64,000 nucleotides of DNA from an uncultured Pelagibacteraceae bacterium (GCA_902605645.1 CACLDE010000001.1:80738-144737); one strand, 5' to 3'; shown: positions 45,384 to 55,266, numbered from the stretch's first letter. Made by a program: numbers and translations. Notes: generated by a model not told the origin, from the sequence alone.

Positions 45384-46011
45384 GAATTTAATCATTAGTT
45401 GCGATGGTGGTGCTGCAAGCGGAAAAACGACTGGTGCTAGACTTTTAGCAAAAAAATATAGACTTAAATTCCTTTCTTCTGGCATGCTTTATAGATACGC
45501 TAGTTATTTAATTTTAAAGAAAAAACCTAAAAATCAAGTTTTATTTCTTAAAAAAGAATTCAAAAAAATAAATTTAAGCAAACTAAATAAATTGGATCTC
45601 AATACTCCGCTGATATCTGAACACACTTCTAAAATAGCAAAAATAAAAAAAATAAGGAACATACTTAAATTTTTTCAAATTTCATTTTCAAAAAAATATA
45701 AAAATTGTATAATTGAAGGAAGAGATATTTCAACAGAAATATTACCCTTTTCTGATGTAAAATTTTTTTTCATTTGCGATCTAAAGAATGCCTCAAGAAG
45801 AAGGTTCCAAGATCTTAAAAAGAAAAATCATAAAGTTAAGTTATCTGAAGTTAAAAAATCAATAAAATTAAGAAATATGAGGGATAAAAATAGAAAACAT
45901 AGCCCTTTACTCAAACATAGAGATGCGTTAGAAATCCACACCGGAAAACTTAACAAAAAAAGAATGATTGATAAAATGACAAAACATATAGAAAAAGTAA
46001 TGAAAATTTAA
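45355..46011 (+). CDS. cmk: Cytidylate kinase
   Basis: Cmk phosphorylates CMP and dCMP. The P-loop reads ISCDGGAASGKTTGARLLAKKY, then FLSSGMLYRYAS, IEGRDISTEILP and the C-terminal basic helices. There is no ATG near the start: GTG 45355 or TTG 45364 are candidates, both inside the end of aroA, which gives an overlap of 20 to 29 bases. The P-loop has GKTTG where E. coli has GKGTL. rpsA follows one base later. Confidence 0.92.
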   Translation: MVLLQRNINKNLIISCDGGAASGKTTGARLLAKKYRLKFLSSGMLYRYASYLILKKKPKNQVLFLKKEFKKINLSKLNKLDLNTPLISEHTSKIAKIKKIRNILKFFQISFSKKYKNCIIEGRDISTEILPFSDVKFFFICDLKNASRRRFQDLKKKNHKVKLSEVKKSIKLRNMRDKNRKHSPLLKHRDALEIHTGKLNKKRMIDKMTKHIEKVMKI

Positions 46012-46012
46012 T

Positions 46013-47743
46013 ATGTCCTCTGAGCAAGAACAAAAACAATCCACATCTAATCCTAAATATAAAGAATTTAAATCTTTACTCGACGCCGACTTCAAAGAAA
46101 GAAAGCTTAAAGAAAACGAGATAATAAAAGCGATAGTTACAGAAATAACTAAAAACTTCGTTGTAGTTGACTGTAAAGCTAAAATGGAAGGTATGATACC
46201 TATTGAGGAATTTAAGCATGATAGAGAATTCGATAAATTAAAAGTTGGTTCAACTGTCGAGGTATACTTAGAAAGAATAGAGAGTTTCAAAGGAGAAATA
46301 GTTATTTCCAGAGAAAAGGCTAAACGAATGGTTGCTTGGAAGCGTATGGAAAAAATCTTTGAGACTCAAGAAGAAGTAACAGGTTTTATAACTGGTAAAG
46401 TTAAAGGTGGTTATGTGTGTACAGTAGATGGTCTTCCTACTTTTATGCCTTCTTCTCAAATAGATGTAAGGCCTTTAAAAAAAGTTGATCATTTGATGAA
46501 TACGCCTATCAAAGTGGTAGCAACACGTATAGACAAAAAAAGAGGAAACGTATGCACAAGCAGAAGAGCAGTTTTAGAAAAAAGTAAAAATGCTGAACTT
46601 AAAGAGGCTCTAAAAAATTTAAAAGAGGGAGACATTGTTGAAAACGCAAAAGTAAAAGCAACAACAGATTGGGGAATATTCTTAGATATCGATGGTATAG
46701 ATGCTTTACTTCATGTAAGTGATTTATCGTACGGTCGAGTGAAAAAGCCATCTGACTTAGTTACTATTGGCCAAAGTCTAAAAGTAAAAATTACAAAAAT
46801 TGATAAGACTACTAACAGAGTGTCTGCATCAATTAAAGCGTTAACAGAAGATCCTTATGAAAATCTGTCGAAAAAATTCAAAATTGGTGAAATTTACGAG
46901 GGAACGTGTACTAAATTAATGGACTATGGTGTATTTGTTAAACTTGAAGAAGGAATTGAGGGTTTAATTCATAATAGTGAGTTATCATGGCAAAATAGAA
47001 ATGTGCAACCAAGTAAAGTGTTGTCCCCTTCACAAAATGTTAAAGTAAAAATAATAAATATTGATAAAGATGCAAAAAGAATTTCATTATCTTACAAGGA
47101 AACTTTAGATAATCCCTGGACAAAAGTACTTAATTCTGTAGGTCAAAAGGTTAAAATCAAAATTAAGAACATCACAGACAAAGCCATTTTTGGTGAATTA
47201 GAATCTGGTTTAGTTGGAATGCTACACTATAAAGAAATAAATTATGATGAAAAGCAAGAGTATTTGAATCAATATAAGAAAAACGATTTCATGGAAGTAA
47301 AAATTATAGAAGTGAAAGACGAAAAAATTAGGTTTTCAAAAAGAGCTTTGGATAAAGATCCTCTTGAGTGGTTTAAAGAAAATGACAAAAAAGTTGGAGA
47401 TATTATTACTACAAGAGTCCACGAAGTTATGAAAACTGGTGTAAAGGTTTCTGTAGATAATGAAAAAAAAATAATTGTATCAATTAGGAAATCTGATCTT
47501 GCGAAATCCTCAGCAGATGCCAGACCTGAAGTTTTTTCTCCTGGAAATGCGCTAGATGCAAAAATTACTGAGCTAGATTTAGAGAAGAGAAAAATTAAGT
47601 TAAGTGTAAAAGCTGCACAAATAGATGAGGAAAAAAGTTTAGTGGCAAAATTTGGTGAAGGTGCAACTAAATCTGGTGCTACTTTAAAGGGTATATTTGA
47701 AAAAGCTCTAGGGAGAAAAAGTACTAAAAAAAAAGATAAGTAA
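46013..47743 (+). CDS. rpsA: 30S ribosomal protein S1
   Basis: A 576-residue S1 with six S1/OB repeats, including GxFxGxVKGGYVCTVDGLPTFMPSSQID (domain 2), TDWGIFLDIDGIDALLHVSDLSYGR (domain 3) and MDYGVFVKLEEGIEGLIHNSELSW (domain 4). S1 brings mRNAs with weak Shine-Dalgarno signals to the ribosome, which fits this genome's many weak sites. It lies between cmk and an IHF/HU gene, the usual order. Confidence 0.97.
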   Translation: MSSEQEQKQSTSNPKYKEFKSLLDADFKERKLKENEIIKAIVTEITKNFVVVDCKAKMEGMIPIEEFKHDREFDKLKVGSTVEVYLERIESFKGEIVISREKAKRMVAWKRMEKIFETQEEVTGFITGKVKGGYVCTVDGLPTFMPSSQIDVRPLKKVDHLMNTPIKVVATRIDKKRGNVCTSRRAVLEKSKNAELKEALKNLKEGDIVENAKVKATTDWGIFLDIDGIDALLHVSDLSYGRVKKPSDLVTIGQSLKVKITKIDKTTNRVSASIKALTEDPYENLSKKFKIGEIYEGTCTKLMDYGVFVKLEEGIEGLIHNSELSWQNRNVQPSKVLSPSQNVKVKIINIDKDAKRISLSYKETLDNPWTKVLNSVGQKVKIKIKNITDKAIFGELESGLVGMLHYKEINYDEKQEYLNQYKKNDFMEVKIIEVKDEKIRFSKRALDKDPLEWFKENDKKVGDIITTRVHEVMKTGVKVSVDNEKKIIVSIRKSDLAKSSADARPEVFSPGNALDAKITELDLEKRKIKLSVKAAQIDEEKSLVAKFGEGATKSGATLKGIFEKALGRKSTKKKDK

Positions 47744-48028
47744 TTGTCAAAACCAAAAATAATCAAAGAATTAAAAATTAAGAATCAAAAGATAAAAAAC
47801 CAAGACTTAGAAAAAATTTTCGATCTTTTTTTGCGAGAAATAAAAGAGGCATTATTAAGCAAAAAATCTGTTGAAATTAGATCTTTAGGAACTTTTTTTG
47901 TTAAAGAAATAATGGAAAAAAAACAAGCTAGAAATCCTAAAACTGGTGAATATATATATGTTCCAAAAAGAAATAAGATAAGATTTAGGGCTAGCAAAAG
48001 ACTTAAAGAACTAATAAACAAACAGTAA
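47744..48028 (+). CDS. ihfB: Integration host factor beta-like / HU family DNA-binding protein
   Basis: A 94-residue HU/IHF fold protein. The conserved SVEIRSLGTFFVKE and RNPKTGEYIYVPKRNKIRFRASKRLKELI (beta arm with the tip Pro) are visible. It starts with TTG immediately after the rpsA stop codon. The position after rpsA is that of ihfB in Proteobacteria. The N-terminal helix is unusually Lys-rich. IHF-beta needs an alpha partner, which is not in this window. Confidence 0.88.
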   Translation: MSKPKIIKELKIKNQKIKNQDLEKIFDLFLREIKEALLSKKSVEIRSLGTFFVKEIMEKKQARNPKTGEYIYVPKRNKIRFRASKRLKELINKQ

Positions 48029-48717
48029 TGAGAAATATTTTTATTGCGTGTGATACCTCAGATCCAAAAAAAGTTAACAAGATTATCAAAAATTCCCAAT
48101 TTAAAATTAAAGGTTATAGAGTCGGATATAAGTTTGGATTGGAGTTTTTTTATTCTATTAAGGGTCGTCAGTTTATATCGAAATTAAAGAATAAAGTTAT
48201 TTTCTTAGATTTAAAACTCAGTGATATTGGAAATACATGTGCTGCTGCAATCAAATCATTAAAAGATTTGAAAAATATAAATTATCTTACAGTTCACGCA
48301 AATTCTGGAGAGGCTACACTTAAATCTGTTGTTAGGGCAACTAGAAAATATAATAAAAAAATTCGTGTAATCGCAATAACAGTTCTTACAAGTATTTCAA
48401 ATGCAAATATAAAAAAAATTGGGCATACTAAATCTATAAAAGATCTTGTTAGGAAACAAACTCTCTTGTCTAAAGCATGTGGTTGCCATGGAATTGTTTG
48501 TTCTGGCTCAGAAACAAAGTTTGTGAAAAAAATTTTCAAAAAAGAGATCATTGTGCCTGGTATTAGACTTAAGGGTGACAGTGCTGGAGATCAAAAAAGG
48601 GTTAGTGGTCCTAAAGAAGCCTTTTCAAATGGAGCAACATCAATTGTAATTGGCCGTTCAGTTACTAAAAATAATATAAGAAAAAATATTAAAAGATTAA
48701 TCAAAGAATTAAAGTAA
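48028..48717 (+). CDS. pyrF: Orotidine 5'-phosphate decarboxylase
   Basis: Makes UMP from OMP. The 229-residue TIM barrel has N-terminal IACDTSD, the catalytic LDLKLSDIGNT (Lys-x-x-Asp-Ile type), LTVHANSGE, and the phosphate loop PGIRLKGDSAGDQKRVSGPKEA with VIGRSVTK. Its ATG overlaps the ihfB stop by one base and its stop overlaps the trpF start by one base. Confidence 0.94.
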   Translation: MRNIFIACDTSDPKKVNKIIKNSQFKIKGYRVGYKFGLEFFYSIKGRQFISKLKNKVIFLDLKLSDIGNTCAAAIKSLKDLKNINYLTVHANSGEATLKSVVRATRKYNKKIRVIAITVLTSISNANIKKIGHTKSIKDLVRKQTLLSKACGCHGIVCSGSETKFVKKIFKKEIIVPGIRLKGDSAGDQKRVSGPKEAFSNGATSIVIGRSVTKNNIRKNIKRLIKELK

Positions 48718-49331
48718 TGCGTATTAAAATCTGCGGGCTAAATCCAATTAGGGATGTTCAAATTTGTATCGATCTTAAAGTCGATTTTCTTGGATTTGTA
48801 TTTTACAAAAAATCGCCAAGAAACATAAATTTTAATGAAATAAAAAATCTTCTTAAATATAATAAACAAAAATCATCTTTTGTTGCAGTTACAGTGGATC
48901 CCACTGATGATTTTATTAATAACACTGTACTAAATTATTTTGATTATATTCAACTTCACGGAAATGAAACAAATGATAGAGTTAAAGAGATTAAATCTAT
49001 GGGATTAAAAGTAATTAAAGCCATAAAAATTAAAGAGGAGTCTGACATTGATAATTACAAAAAATATGTTGAGGCTGATATAATTTTGTTTGATACTCCT
49101 GGAATGGAAAAATCATTCGAGTTTCCAAAAAAATTAATTTCAAAGCTTCCTAAAGGTGAGAAGTACGCCCTTGCTGGATCTATCTCAGTGGCAAATATAG
49201 AAAATATAGCAAAATCAGGGGTTTCTTTTTGTGATCTATCTAGCAGCTTGGAAATAGATAAACAAATAGGATACAAAGATCATCAAAAAATAAAAAAATT
49301 TATAAAAAAAATAAATGAGCTTAAAAATTAA
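48717..49331 (+). CDS. trpF: Phosphoribosylanthranilate isomerase
   Basis: TrpF isomerises PRA to CdRP in tryptophan synthesis. The 204-residue TIM barrel begins MRIKICGLNPIRDV (KICG motif with the catalytic Cys), then GFVFYKKSPRNI, IQLHGNET, ILFDTPG (catalytic Asp) and LAGSIS, ending with DLSSSLE. The pyrF-trpF-trpB-trpA-accD-folC order is typical of alphaproteobacteria. It overlaps trpB by 17 bases. Confidence 0.95.
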   Translation: MRIKICGLNPIRDVQICIDLKVDFLGFVFYKKSPRNINFNEIKNLLKYNKQKSSFVAVTVDPTDDFINNTVLNYFDYIQLHGNETNDRVKEIKSMGLKVIKAIKIKEESDIDNYKKYVEADIILFDTPGMEKSFEFPKKLISKLPKGEKYALAGSISVANIENIAKSGVSFCDLSSSLEIDKQIGYKDHQKIKKFIKKINELKN

Positions 49332-50548
49332 AAAAGGCATCCCTTTAATTGACCAACATGACAAGAACTTCATGTATGGTGGTAAATTTGGCGGAAACTT
49401 TATTCCCGAAACATTGAAAAAACCAATAGACGATTTAACAAAACTTTTTTCAAAGCTAAGAAAAGATAAAAAATTTTTGAAAGAGAGAGATTTTTATTTT
49501 AGCAACTATGTTGGGGCTCCAACGCCTTTTATTAAACTAGAAAATTTAACAGACCACCTTAGAGGTGCACAAATTTACGCAAAGGTCGTGTCTGAAGCTA
49601 ATGGTGGTGCCCACAAAATTTATAACGCTACAGTCCATTGTTTAATAGCTCGAAAAGCTGGACTTCGAGAGATTGTGGGGGATACCAGGCGCCGGTTACG
49701 CTGGTAAAATGCTTTCAATGGCTGCAAAAAAATTTGGTCTTAAGTGTAAAATTTTTATGGGCGCTAAAGATATTAAAAGACAAAGACCAAATGTGGAAGC
49801 TATTAGAGAAAATGGTGCCCAAATAGTTCCTGTTACTTCAGGAAGTCAAACACTTGTGGATGCAGTAAGTGAATGTATGCGTTACTGGGTTTCAAATTGC
49901 GAACATGTTCACAATTGTATCGGATCTACAGTAGGTCCCAATATTTTTATTAAAATTTGTGCTTGGTCGACTGCACAAATTTCAAGAGAGTTGATGGCGC
50001 AAGTTAAAGAGGAATTTGGACAAGTCCCAAAAAAGATGAAGCTGTTAAATTGTGTAGGTGGTGGTAGTTCTGCCATGGGTTTTTGGAATGAATTTATGGA
50101 TACAGACGCCGAGTTAGTAGGTATTGAAGCAGGTGGACCAGAAAATAGCAACCTTCACGCCGCGCCTTTAACAAATGGATCGAAGATAGGAATTTTACAT
50201 GGTGCAGCACAATACGTTGTTCAAGATAAAGAAGGTCAAATAGGATCAACGGAGTCCATTTCGGCTGGCTTGGATTACCCGGGAATTTCTCCTTTACACT
50301 GTTTTTTAAAAGATACCAAAAGAGCAAGATATACATCTGCTAGTGACGAAGATGCTTTAAAAGCTTTTCAGTTAGTTTCTAAACTAGAAAATATTTCTCC
50401 ATCTCTGGAACCTTCTCATGCTTTTGCTGAGGCTATTCGTCTTGCTCCAAAATTAAAATCTTCTGACGTGATTATTGTAAATTCCTGCGGAGACAGTTTA
50501 AAGGATAAAGATATTATTAAAAAAAAATTAGGTGCATATAAAAGATGA
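49315..50548 (+). CDS. trpB: Tryptophan synthase beta, interrupted by an apparent single-base frameshift
   Basis: TrpB joins indole and serine using PLP. The first 120 residues include the PLP lysine in GAHKIYN (Lys101). At about 49677-49690 the frame shifts by one base, and the remainder continues with GAGYAGKMLSMAAKKFGL, CVGGGSSAMGF, the HGAAQYVVQDKEGQI stretch and SISAGLDYPGISPLH. Removing one base after GATACC restores DTGAG, close to the family's ETGAG, with Asp for the catalytic Glu; removing one G of the G5 run gives GIPGAG instead. Both halves look otherwise intact. Reading error, recent mutation and programmed shift all remain possible. It overlaps trpF by 17 and trpA by 4 bases. Confidence 0.9.
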
Positions 50549-51345
50549 ACTCAAAAATTACTCTAGCTTTTGAAAAATGTAAAAAAGAAAAAAGACCAGC
50601 CTTGATAACATATACAGTAGCAGGCGATAATACTAAAAAAAACTCTCTCAAAATTTTAAATAAAATATCTCAACACGCAGATATACTTGAACTTGGATTT
50701 CCTCATAATACTCCAATTGCTGATGGAGGACAAATTCAAGGAAGTTCACACCGGGCACTTTCAAAGGGTATTAAGCTTAAAGATGTTTTTCAAATAGTAA
50801 AACATTTTAAAAAGAAAAATCTAAACAAACCATTAATACTTATGGGATATTATAATTTAATTTATCAAAATGGTGAAAATACCTTTTTAAAAAATTGTAA
50901 AAACTCTGGTGTAGATGGTTTAATTATTGTTGATCTTCCATATCCAGAAAATAAGGATTTTGCAAATAAATGCAAAAAGAAATCAATAAATTTTATTCAG
51001 CTCGTAGCTCCAACTACAACCAAAAAAAGGATCAAGAAGATTATAAGAGATTCTCATGATATGGTGTATTACATATCTATGCTTTCAACGACTGGTGGGA
51101 AGCTTAAGGTTACATCAAAAAAAATATTAGAAAACTATAATAAGATTAAAAATATTAATCCTAGAAAAAACTATGTGATTGGTTTTGGAATCACTGATAA
51201 GACTATAAAGTCTCTGAAATCTGCAGATGGGTTGGTAGTAGGAAGTTTGTTATGTAAAACAATAACAAATTCACTCAAAATGAGACAAAATCCTGTCACA
51301 AAAATAAGTAAAGTCGTATATAATTTAAAAAAGCAAATTATATGA
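50545..51345 (+). CDS. trpA: Tryptophan synthase alpha
   Basis: Cleaves indole-3-glycerol phosphate to indole for TrpB. The 266-residue TIM barrel has ELGFPHNTPIADGGQIQGSSHRAL (catalytic Glu and Asp), DGLIIVDLPYPE, and STTGG followed by VIGFGITDK and VVGSLL. It overlaps trpB by 4 bases and accD by 4 bases. Its intact state argues that the operon is in use despite the break seen in trpB. Confidence 0.95.
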   Translation: MNSKITLAFEKCKKEKRPALITYTVAGDNTKKNSLKILNKISQHADILELGFPHNTPIADGGQIQGSSHRALSKGIKLKDVFQIVKHFKKKNLNKPLILMGYYNLIYQNGENTFLKNCKNSGVDGLIIVDLPYPENKDFANKCKKKSINFIQLVAPTTTKKRIKKIIRDSHDMVYYISMLSTTGGKLKVTSKKILENYNKIKNINPRKNYVIGFGITDKTIKSLKSADGLVVGSLLCKTITNSLKMRQNPVTKISKVVYNLKKQII

Positions 51346-52259
51346 ACTGGATTTCAAAATTTTTAAAACCAAAAATTAAGTCTATTTTTAAAAAAAAATC
51401 TTCAGAGATCGATGATACTTTATGGACTACGTGTTCATGCAAAAATTTAATTTTAAAAGAAGACTTAGAAAAGAATTTTTTTTGCTGTCCTAAATGTGGT
51501 GATCATCATAAATTAACATGCGTACAAAGATTTAATACCTTCTTTGACTCAGATTATACAATCTTAGATACGCCCAACCCTGTAGATGATGTTTTAGGTT
51601 TCAAGGATAAAAAAAGTTACAGAGATAGACTGGACGCCGCAAGAAAATTGACTAAGCAACAAGATACCGCTTTAATAGCATCGGGTACTGTTGGAGGCAT
51701 TAAATGCACAGTTGGAAGTATGGATTTTAGATTTATTGGAGGTTCAATGGGTAAACATTTTGGTGAAGCTTTTTTATACGCTTGTAACTATTCAATAGAA
51801 AAAAAGCAGCCATTAATATTTTTTTGTACTTCTGGGGGAGCTCGATTAATGGAGTCAACTGAGGGAGGTTTAATGCAAATGGCTCGGTCTGTTCTAGGTG
51901 TTAACGAATTAAAAAAAAGAAATATACCTTACGTAGTAGTTTTGACAGAGCCGTCAACTGGAGGAGCATTAGCTTCTGCCTTTTCACTTGGCGATTTTCA
52001 AATTTCTGAAAAAAATGTAAAAAACATCTCATTTGCTGGAAAGCGTGTCGTTCAGCAAACACTTAAAGAATCCTTGCCAGAAGATTTTGGTACCGCATCA
52101 TTTCAAAAAGACAAAGCTGGTCAAGTCGATCTTATTGTTGAAAGAAAATATCTAAATTCTACGGTAGGTACATTATTAAATGTCTTATTGAAAAAATCAG
52201 AAGCTAAAGATAAACAATCGAATGTCTCAGTCGATAAATCTATACAAACAGCTTCTTAA
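51342..52259 (+). CDS. accD: Acetyl-CoA carboxylase carboxyltransferase subunit beta
   Basis: AccD partners with AccA. The 305-residue protein has an N-terminal zinc ribbon (CSCKNLI and CCPKCGDHH), then GGSMGKHFGEAF, FFCTSGGARLMESTEGGLMQMA, LTEPSTGGALASAFSLGD and the FAGKRVVQQT motif. The pairing trpA-accD-folC is conserved in Proteobacteria. It overlaps trpA by 4 bases and folC by 38 bases. Confidence 0.96.
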   Translation: MNWISKFLKPKIKSIFKKKSSEIDDTLWTTCSCKNLILKEDLEKNFFCCPKCGDHHKLTCVQRFNTFFDSDYTILDTPNPVDDVLGFKDKKSYRDRLDAARKLTKQQDTALIASGTVGGIKCTVGSMDFRFIGGSMGKHFGEAFLYACNYSIEKKQPLIFFCTSGGARLMESTEGGLMQMARSVLGVNELKKRNIPYVVVLTEPSTGGALASAFSLGDFQISEKNVKNISFAGKRVVQQTLKESLPEDFGTASFQKDKAGQVDLIVERKYLNSTVGTLLNVLLKKSEAKDKQSNVSVDKSIQTAS

Positions 52260-53484
52260 TCATAAATTATTTAACAAATCAGTAAAATTTGGTCTTAAAA
52301 GGATTAAGCTAGCTTTAAGTTTATTAGGAAACCCTGAAAGAAAACTTAATAATGTTATTAATGTTCTTGGAGAGTCAGGAAAATTTACTACCTTATGGAC
52401 ATTAAAAAATTTTATAGAGGCTAACAATCAAACTGTCTCGACTTACATTTCTCCATCTCTACAAGATATTAGAGAGCGATTTTACATGGGAGACAGATAT
52501 TTAACTTATAAAGAAATAAAAGATACTATAAAAAAAATTGAAAAATTAAAAATACCTTTAAGTGTTTTTGAGGTACTCACTTTAGTATATATAATTAATG
52601 CATCTAAACAAAGTGTTGACTATTATTTATGTGAAGTAGGCGCTTTATTTCGATTGGACACAACAAACATATTTGATTGGCCCCTTGCTCAAGTTGTTAC
52701 AAATATTAATCTTCAACATAAGATATTTCTTAAAAAGAAAACTTTAGATGAAATAATTAAAGAAGATGTTGGATCTCTAAATAACTTTTCAAAGATTTTT
52801 ATAGGAAAACAAACCCCATACGTGTTAAAAAAAATTAAAGGCCATTTGAAAAAAAATAAAAGTAAAATTTATTATCCAAATTCCTGGAAATTAACTAAAA
52901 AAAATAATCTTTATTACTACCGTGATGAATCAACAACAATAAAGCTAAATGCTGAAAATGTATATTCAGAAGGAATGTTTTCTAATATTGCTCACGCAGT
53001 AAAAATAGCATTAAATTTTAATATCAGTAAAAAAGTAATTGTAAAAACTTTACCAAAATTATCATTTCCAGGCAGGTTTAATTACTTAAAAAAAGGTAGA
53101 ATAAAAAAAATGTTACATAAAAATGAATTGATAATGATCGACGGTGCACATAGCCCATATGATGCTAAAAATTTGTATAATTACCTTAAAACTATTAAGT
53201 TACCTAAATATGGTATTTGGGCTATGACAAAGAATAAAGAGCCAGATTTATTTATCAAAGAATTTAATAATATCTTTAAAAAGATTATAACTTTACAAAT
53301 AAAAAATGAGAATAGCTCAGTTTCAGCAAAAGAACTAAATAAAATTGCTATTAAAAACAAAATTAATTCGGAAACAAGCAGTTCTTTTGAAGAAGCTATA
53401 AGGAAAGTAAGTTCTAATGAAAAGAAACTCGTGGTTTGTTTCGGCAGTCTATATTTTTGTGGGTCTATTTTAAATAAAAATTAA
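52222..53484 (+). CDS. folC: Folylpolyglutamate synthase / dihydrofolate synthase
   Basis: FolC adds glutamate to (dihydro)pteroate and folates. The 420-residue Mur-ligase-like protein has the order expected of the family, ISPSLQDIRERF (usual ISPHL-x-x-x-x-ERI), FEVLT (FE-x-x-T), SFPGRF and MIDGAHSPYDAKNL. The P-loop reads LGESGKFTT, where most FolC have TNGKGS, so nucleotide binding may differ. It overlaps accD by 38 bases and closes the long rightward run. Confidence 0.9.
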   Translation: MSQSINLYKQLLNHKLFNKSVKFGLKRIKLALSLLGNPERKLNNVINVLGESGKFTTLWTLKNFIEANNQTVSTYISPSLQDIRERFYMGDRYLTYKEIKDTIKKIEKLKIPLSVFEVLTLVYIINASKQSVDYYLCEVGALFRLDTTNIFDWPLAQVVTNINLQHKIFLKKKTLDEIIKEDVGSLNNFSKIFIGKQTPYVLKKIKGHLKKNKSKIYYPNSWKLTKKNNLYYYRDESTTIKLNAENVYSEGMFSNIAHAVKIALNFNISKKVIVKTLPKLSFPGRFNYLKKGRIKKMLHKNELIMIDGAHSPYDAKNLYNYLKTIKLPKYGIWAMTKNKEPDLFIKEFNNIFKKIITLQIKNENSSVSAKELNKIAIKNKINSETSSSFEEAIRKVSSNEKKLVVCFGSLYFCGSILNKN

Positions 53485-53801
53485 ATATTTTCTTTAATCC
53501 AGTCGAGAATATTACTTTTTGTAGTTGCTCCTACTTTAGTCGCTTTAAGCTCTCCACCCTTGAATAGTAGCATCGTAGGAATTCCTCGAATACCGTACTT
53601 TGTTGGTGTGTTTGGTTCTTGGTCTATATTGTGTTTTGCAATAATTACTTTGTCTTTCATTTCATCTGAAATTTCTTCCAAAGCAGGACCTATTTGTTTA
53701 CAAGGTCCGCACCACTCTGCCCAAAAATCAACTATAATTGGTTTGTCAGATTTTATGACATCACTTTCAAAAGAGTTATCTGTAACTGGTTTTGTAGGCA
53801 T
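53481..53801 (-). CDS. trxA: Thioredoxin
   Basis: A 106-residue thioredoxin. The redox site WAEWCGPCKQIGP is canonical, as are the cis-Pro region GIRGIPTMLLFKGGE and the Asp in VDFWAEW. It reduces disulfides in the cytosol. It lies after folC on the opposite strand; their stops share four bases. trxA next to folC is common in alphaproteobacteria. Confidence 0.97.
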   Translation of the reverse strand: MPTKPVTDNSFESDVIKSDKPIIVDFWAEWCGPCKQIGPALEEISDEMKDKVIIAKHNIDQEPNTPTKYGIRGIPTMLLFKGGELKATKVGATTKSNILDWIKENI

Positions 53802-53835
53802 ATATTCTAATTAATTATTTTTTTTTTAAAGTCAA

Positions 53836-55257
53836 CTAAACTTTTGAATATGTTTTTTCTAATTCTTCAACGTACGCGTTAATTTCATCTAAAATAACCA
53901 ATTTATCTTGATGATTTTCTTTCTCAAATTTTGCACGTAGTGTGTCAATTTCAGCATAGGTTCGTGGTATTGTATTCCATTTTTCATTATTTGTACTAAG
54001 TAATTTTTTAGCTATATCTTTGTGAATTAAACTATAATCTTCTTTTGACAATAATTCTGGTTTTTCCATATATAAAAGTTTTTTTCCGAAATACTTTAGT
54101 CTATCGTCTTTAAATTTAGATATTATTGACAATTTTTTATCCCAATTAACACTATGAAACTCTGACATTATTTTATTATCTTCTGCTGTTGTGAATTTTG
54201 TATAAATACTTTCTTCTTCATATAAATCTTCTTGCGATTTTGATTGCTCTTTTTCTTCAGACTCTAGACGTTTTATTGTCAAAATTTTTTCTGCAAATTC
54301 ATTGTTTCCTCTAATTAGTTTTGCTCTTTCCTGGAGTTTAGAAGAACCAATAACTTTATATTCATCAAATTTTTCTCCATACTTTGGATTCATAACTACT
54401 GGGTGTTTATTATGTCTAATTGTCCTAATGAATTTAGGTTGTTTTTTCATAACAGTTGTTAGTTCCTGGATTGGCATTTTTAAATATATATTTGGGTCAT
54501 GTCTTAAATCAAAACACAATGGCCATTGGTATTGTGGATGTTGGCAGACAAATGTTTGAACATAGGGTCTGCTTTTACCGTAAAAATATTCATTGGTACA
54601 AAAATAAGCCTCTTTTTTGATAAGCTCTAAAGTTTTGTTTTTATCTAATGTCATTAAACTTGCTTTCCACACATTTGGGGCTTTTTGTGCAATCAGTTTT
54701 GCAATACCTAGTGTTGCAATAACATCGCCTATCGCACTGTGAGCGTCACCATGATCAATTCCATTAAGTGGTGCCATTTGGTCTAATTTATAAACGTCGT
54801 TACCTTTTTCATTCTTAGAATTTTTTAGTGTATTCGGATAATAAAGATTAGCTGCTCTTGCCAAACTTAATATATCTCCTCTTGTATTGCCGTTTGTACT
54901 TGTAATGTATGGATATTCTAGAGTTTGAAAAAGAGTGCTTCTTAAAAATTCCTCATCAAATTCAATACTATTAAATCCAATATAAGTTGCTTTTCCCCAT
55001 TTTTTTAAAGTCTCAACAAATTGTCTTACCATTTCGTAGTGAGAAAGATTTGATTTCTTCAACATTGTAGGAGATGTTTTATTAACAATTAGAGCCATCG
55101 CTTCTGGGATTATTCCAGGACTTAATCTACACCTAACATCAAAACGATCTAGTTCGTCTAGGTTATCATTTGTTAAAATAGCTCCGATTTGAATTATTTG
55201 GCCCCAGTGTTTATTAGATGAGCTGGTCTCAAAATCATAAAAGACAAAGTTAGACAT
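53836..55257 (-). CDS. sbcB: Exodeoxyribonuclease I
   Basis: A 473-residue ssDNA 3'-5' exonuclease of the DnaQ superfamily. Exo I is FVFYDFETSSSNKHWGQIIQIGAI (Asp, Glu), Exo II is YIGFNSIEFDEEFLRSTLF, and Exo III is GDAHSAIGDVIATLGIAKL, followed by the SH3-like and helical C-terminal domains of ExoI. It is 9 bases downstream of rmuC, forming a DNA repair pair. Confidence 0.93.
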   Translation of the reverse strand: MSNFVFYDFETSSSNKHWGQIIQIGAILTNDNLDELDRFDVRCRLSPGIIPEAMALIVNKTSPTMLKKSNLSHYEMVRQFVETLKKWGKATYIGFNSIEFDEEFLRSTLFQTLEYPYITSTNGNTRGDILSLARAANLYYPNTLKNSKNEKGNDVYKLDQMAPLNGIDHGDAHSAIGDVIATLGIAKLIAQKAPNVWKASLMTLDKNKTLELIKKEAYFCTNEYFYGKSRPYVQTFVCQHPQYQWPLCFDLRHDPNIYLKMPIQELTTVMKKQPKFIRTIRHNKHPVVMNPKYGEKFDEYKVIGSSKLQERAKLIRGNNEFAEKILTIKRLESEEKEQSKSQEDLYEEESIYTKFTTAEDNKIMSEFHSVNWDKKLSIISKFKDDRLKYFGKKLLYMEKPELLSKEDYSLIHKDIAKKLLSTNNEKWNTIPRTYAEIDTLRAKFEKENHQDKLVILDEINAYVEELEKTYSKV

Positions 55258-55266
55258 ATTTCTTAT

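Noticed and set aside
47269..47766. A 165-codon leftward frame over the end of rpsA
   Set aside because: Antisense to S1 domains; no family motif.
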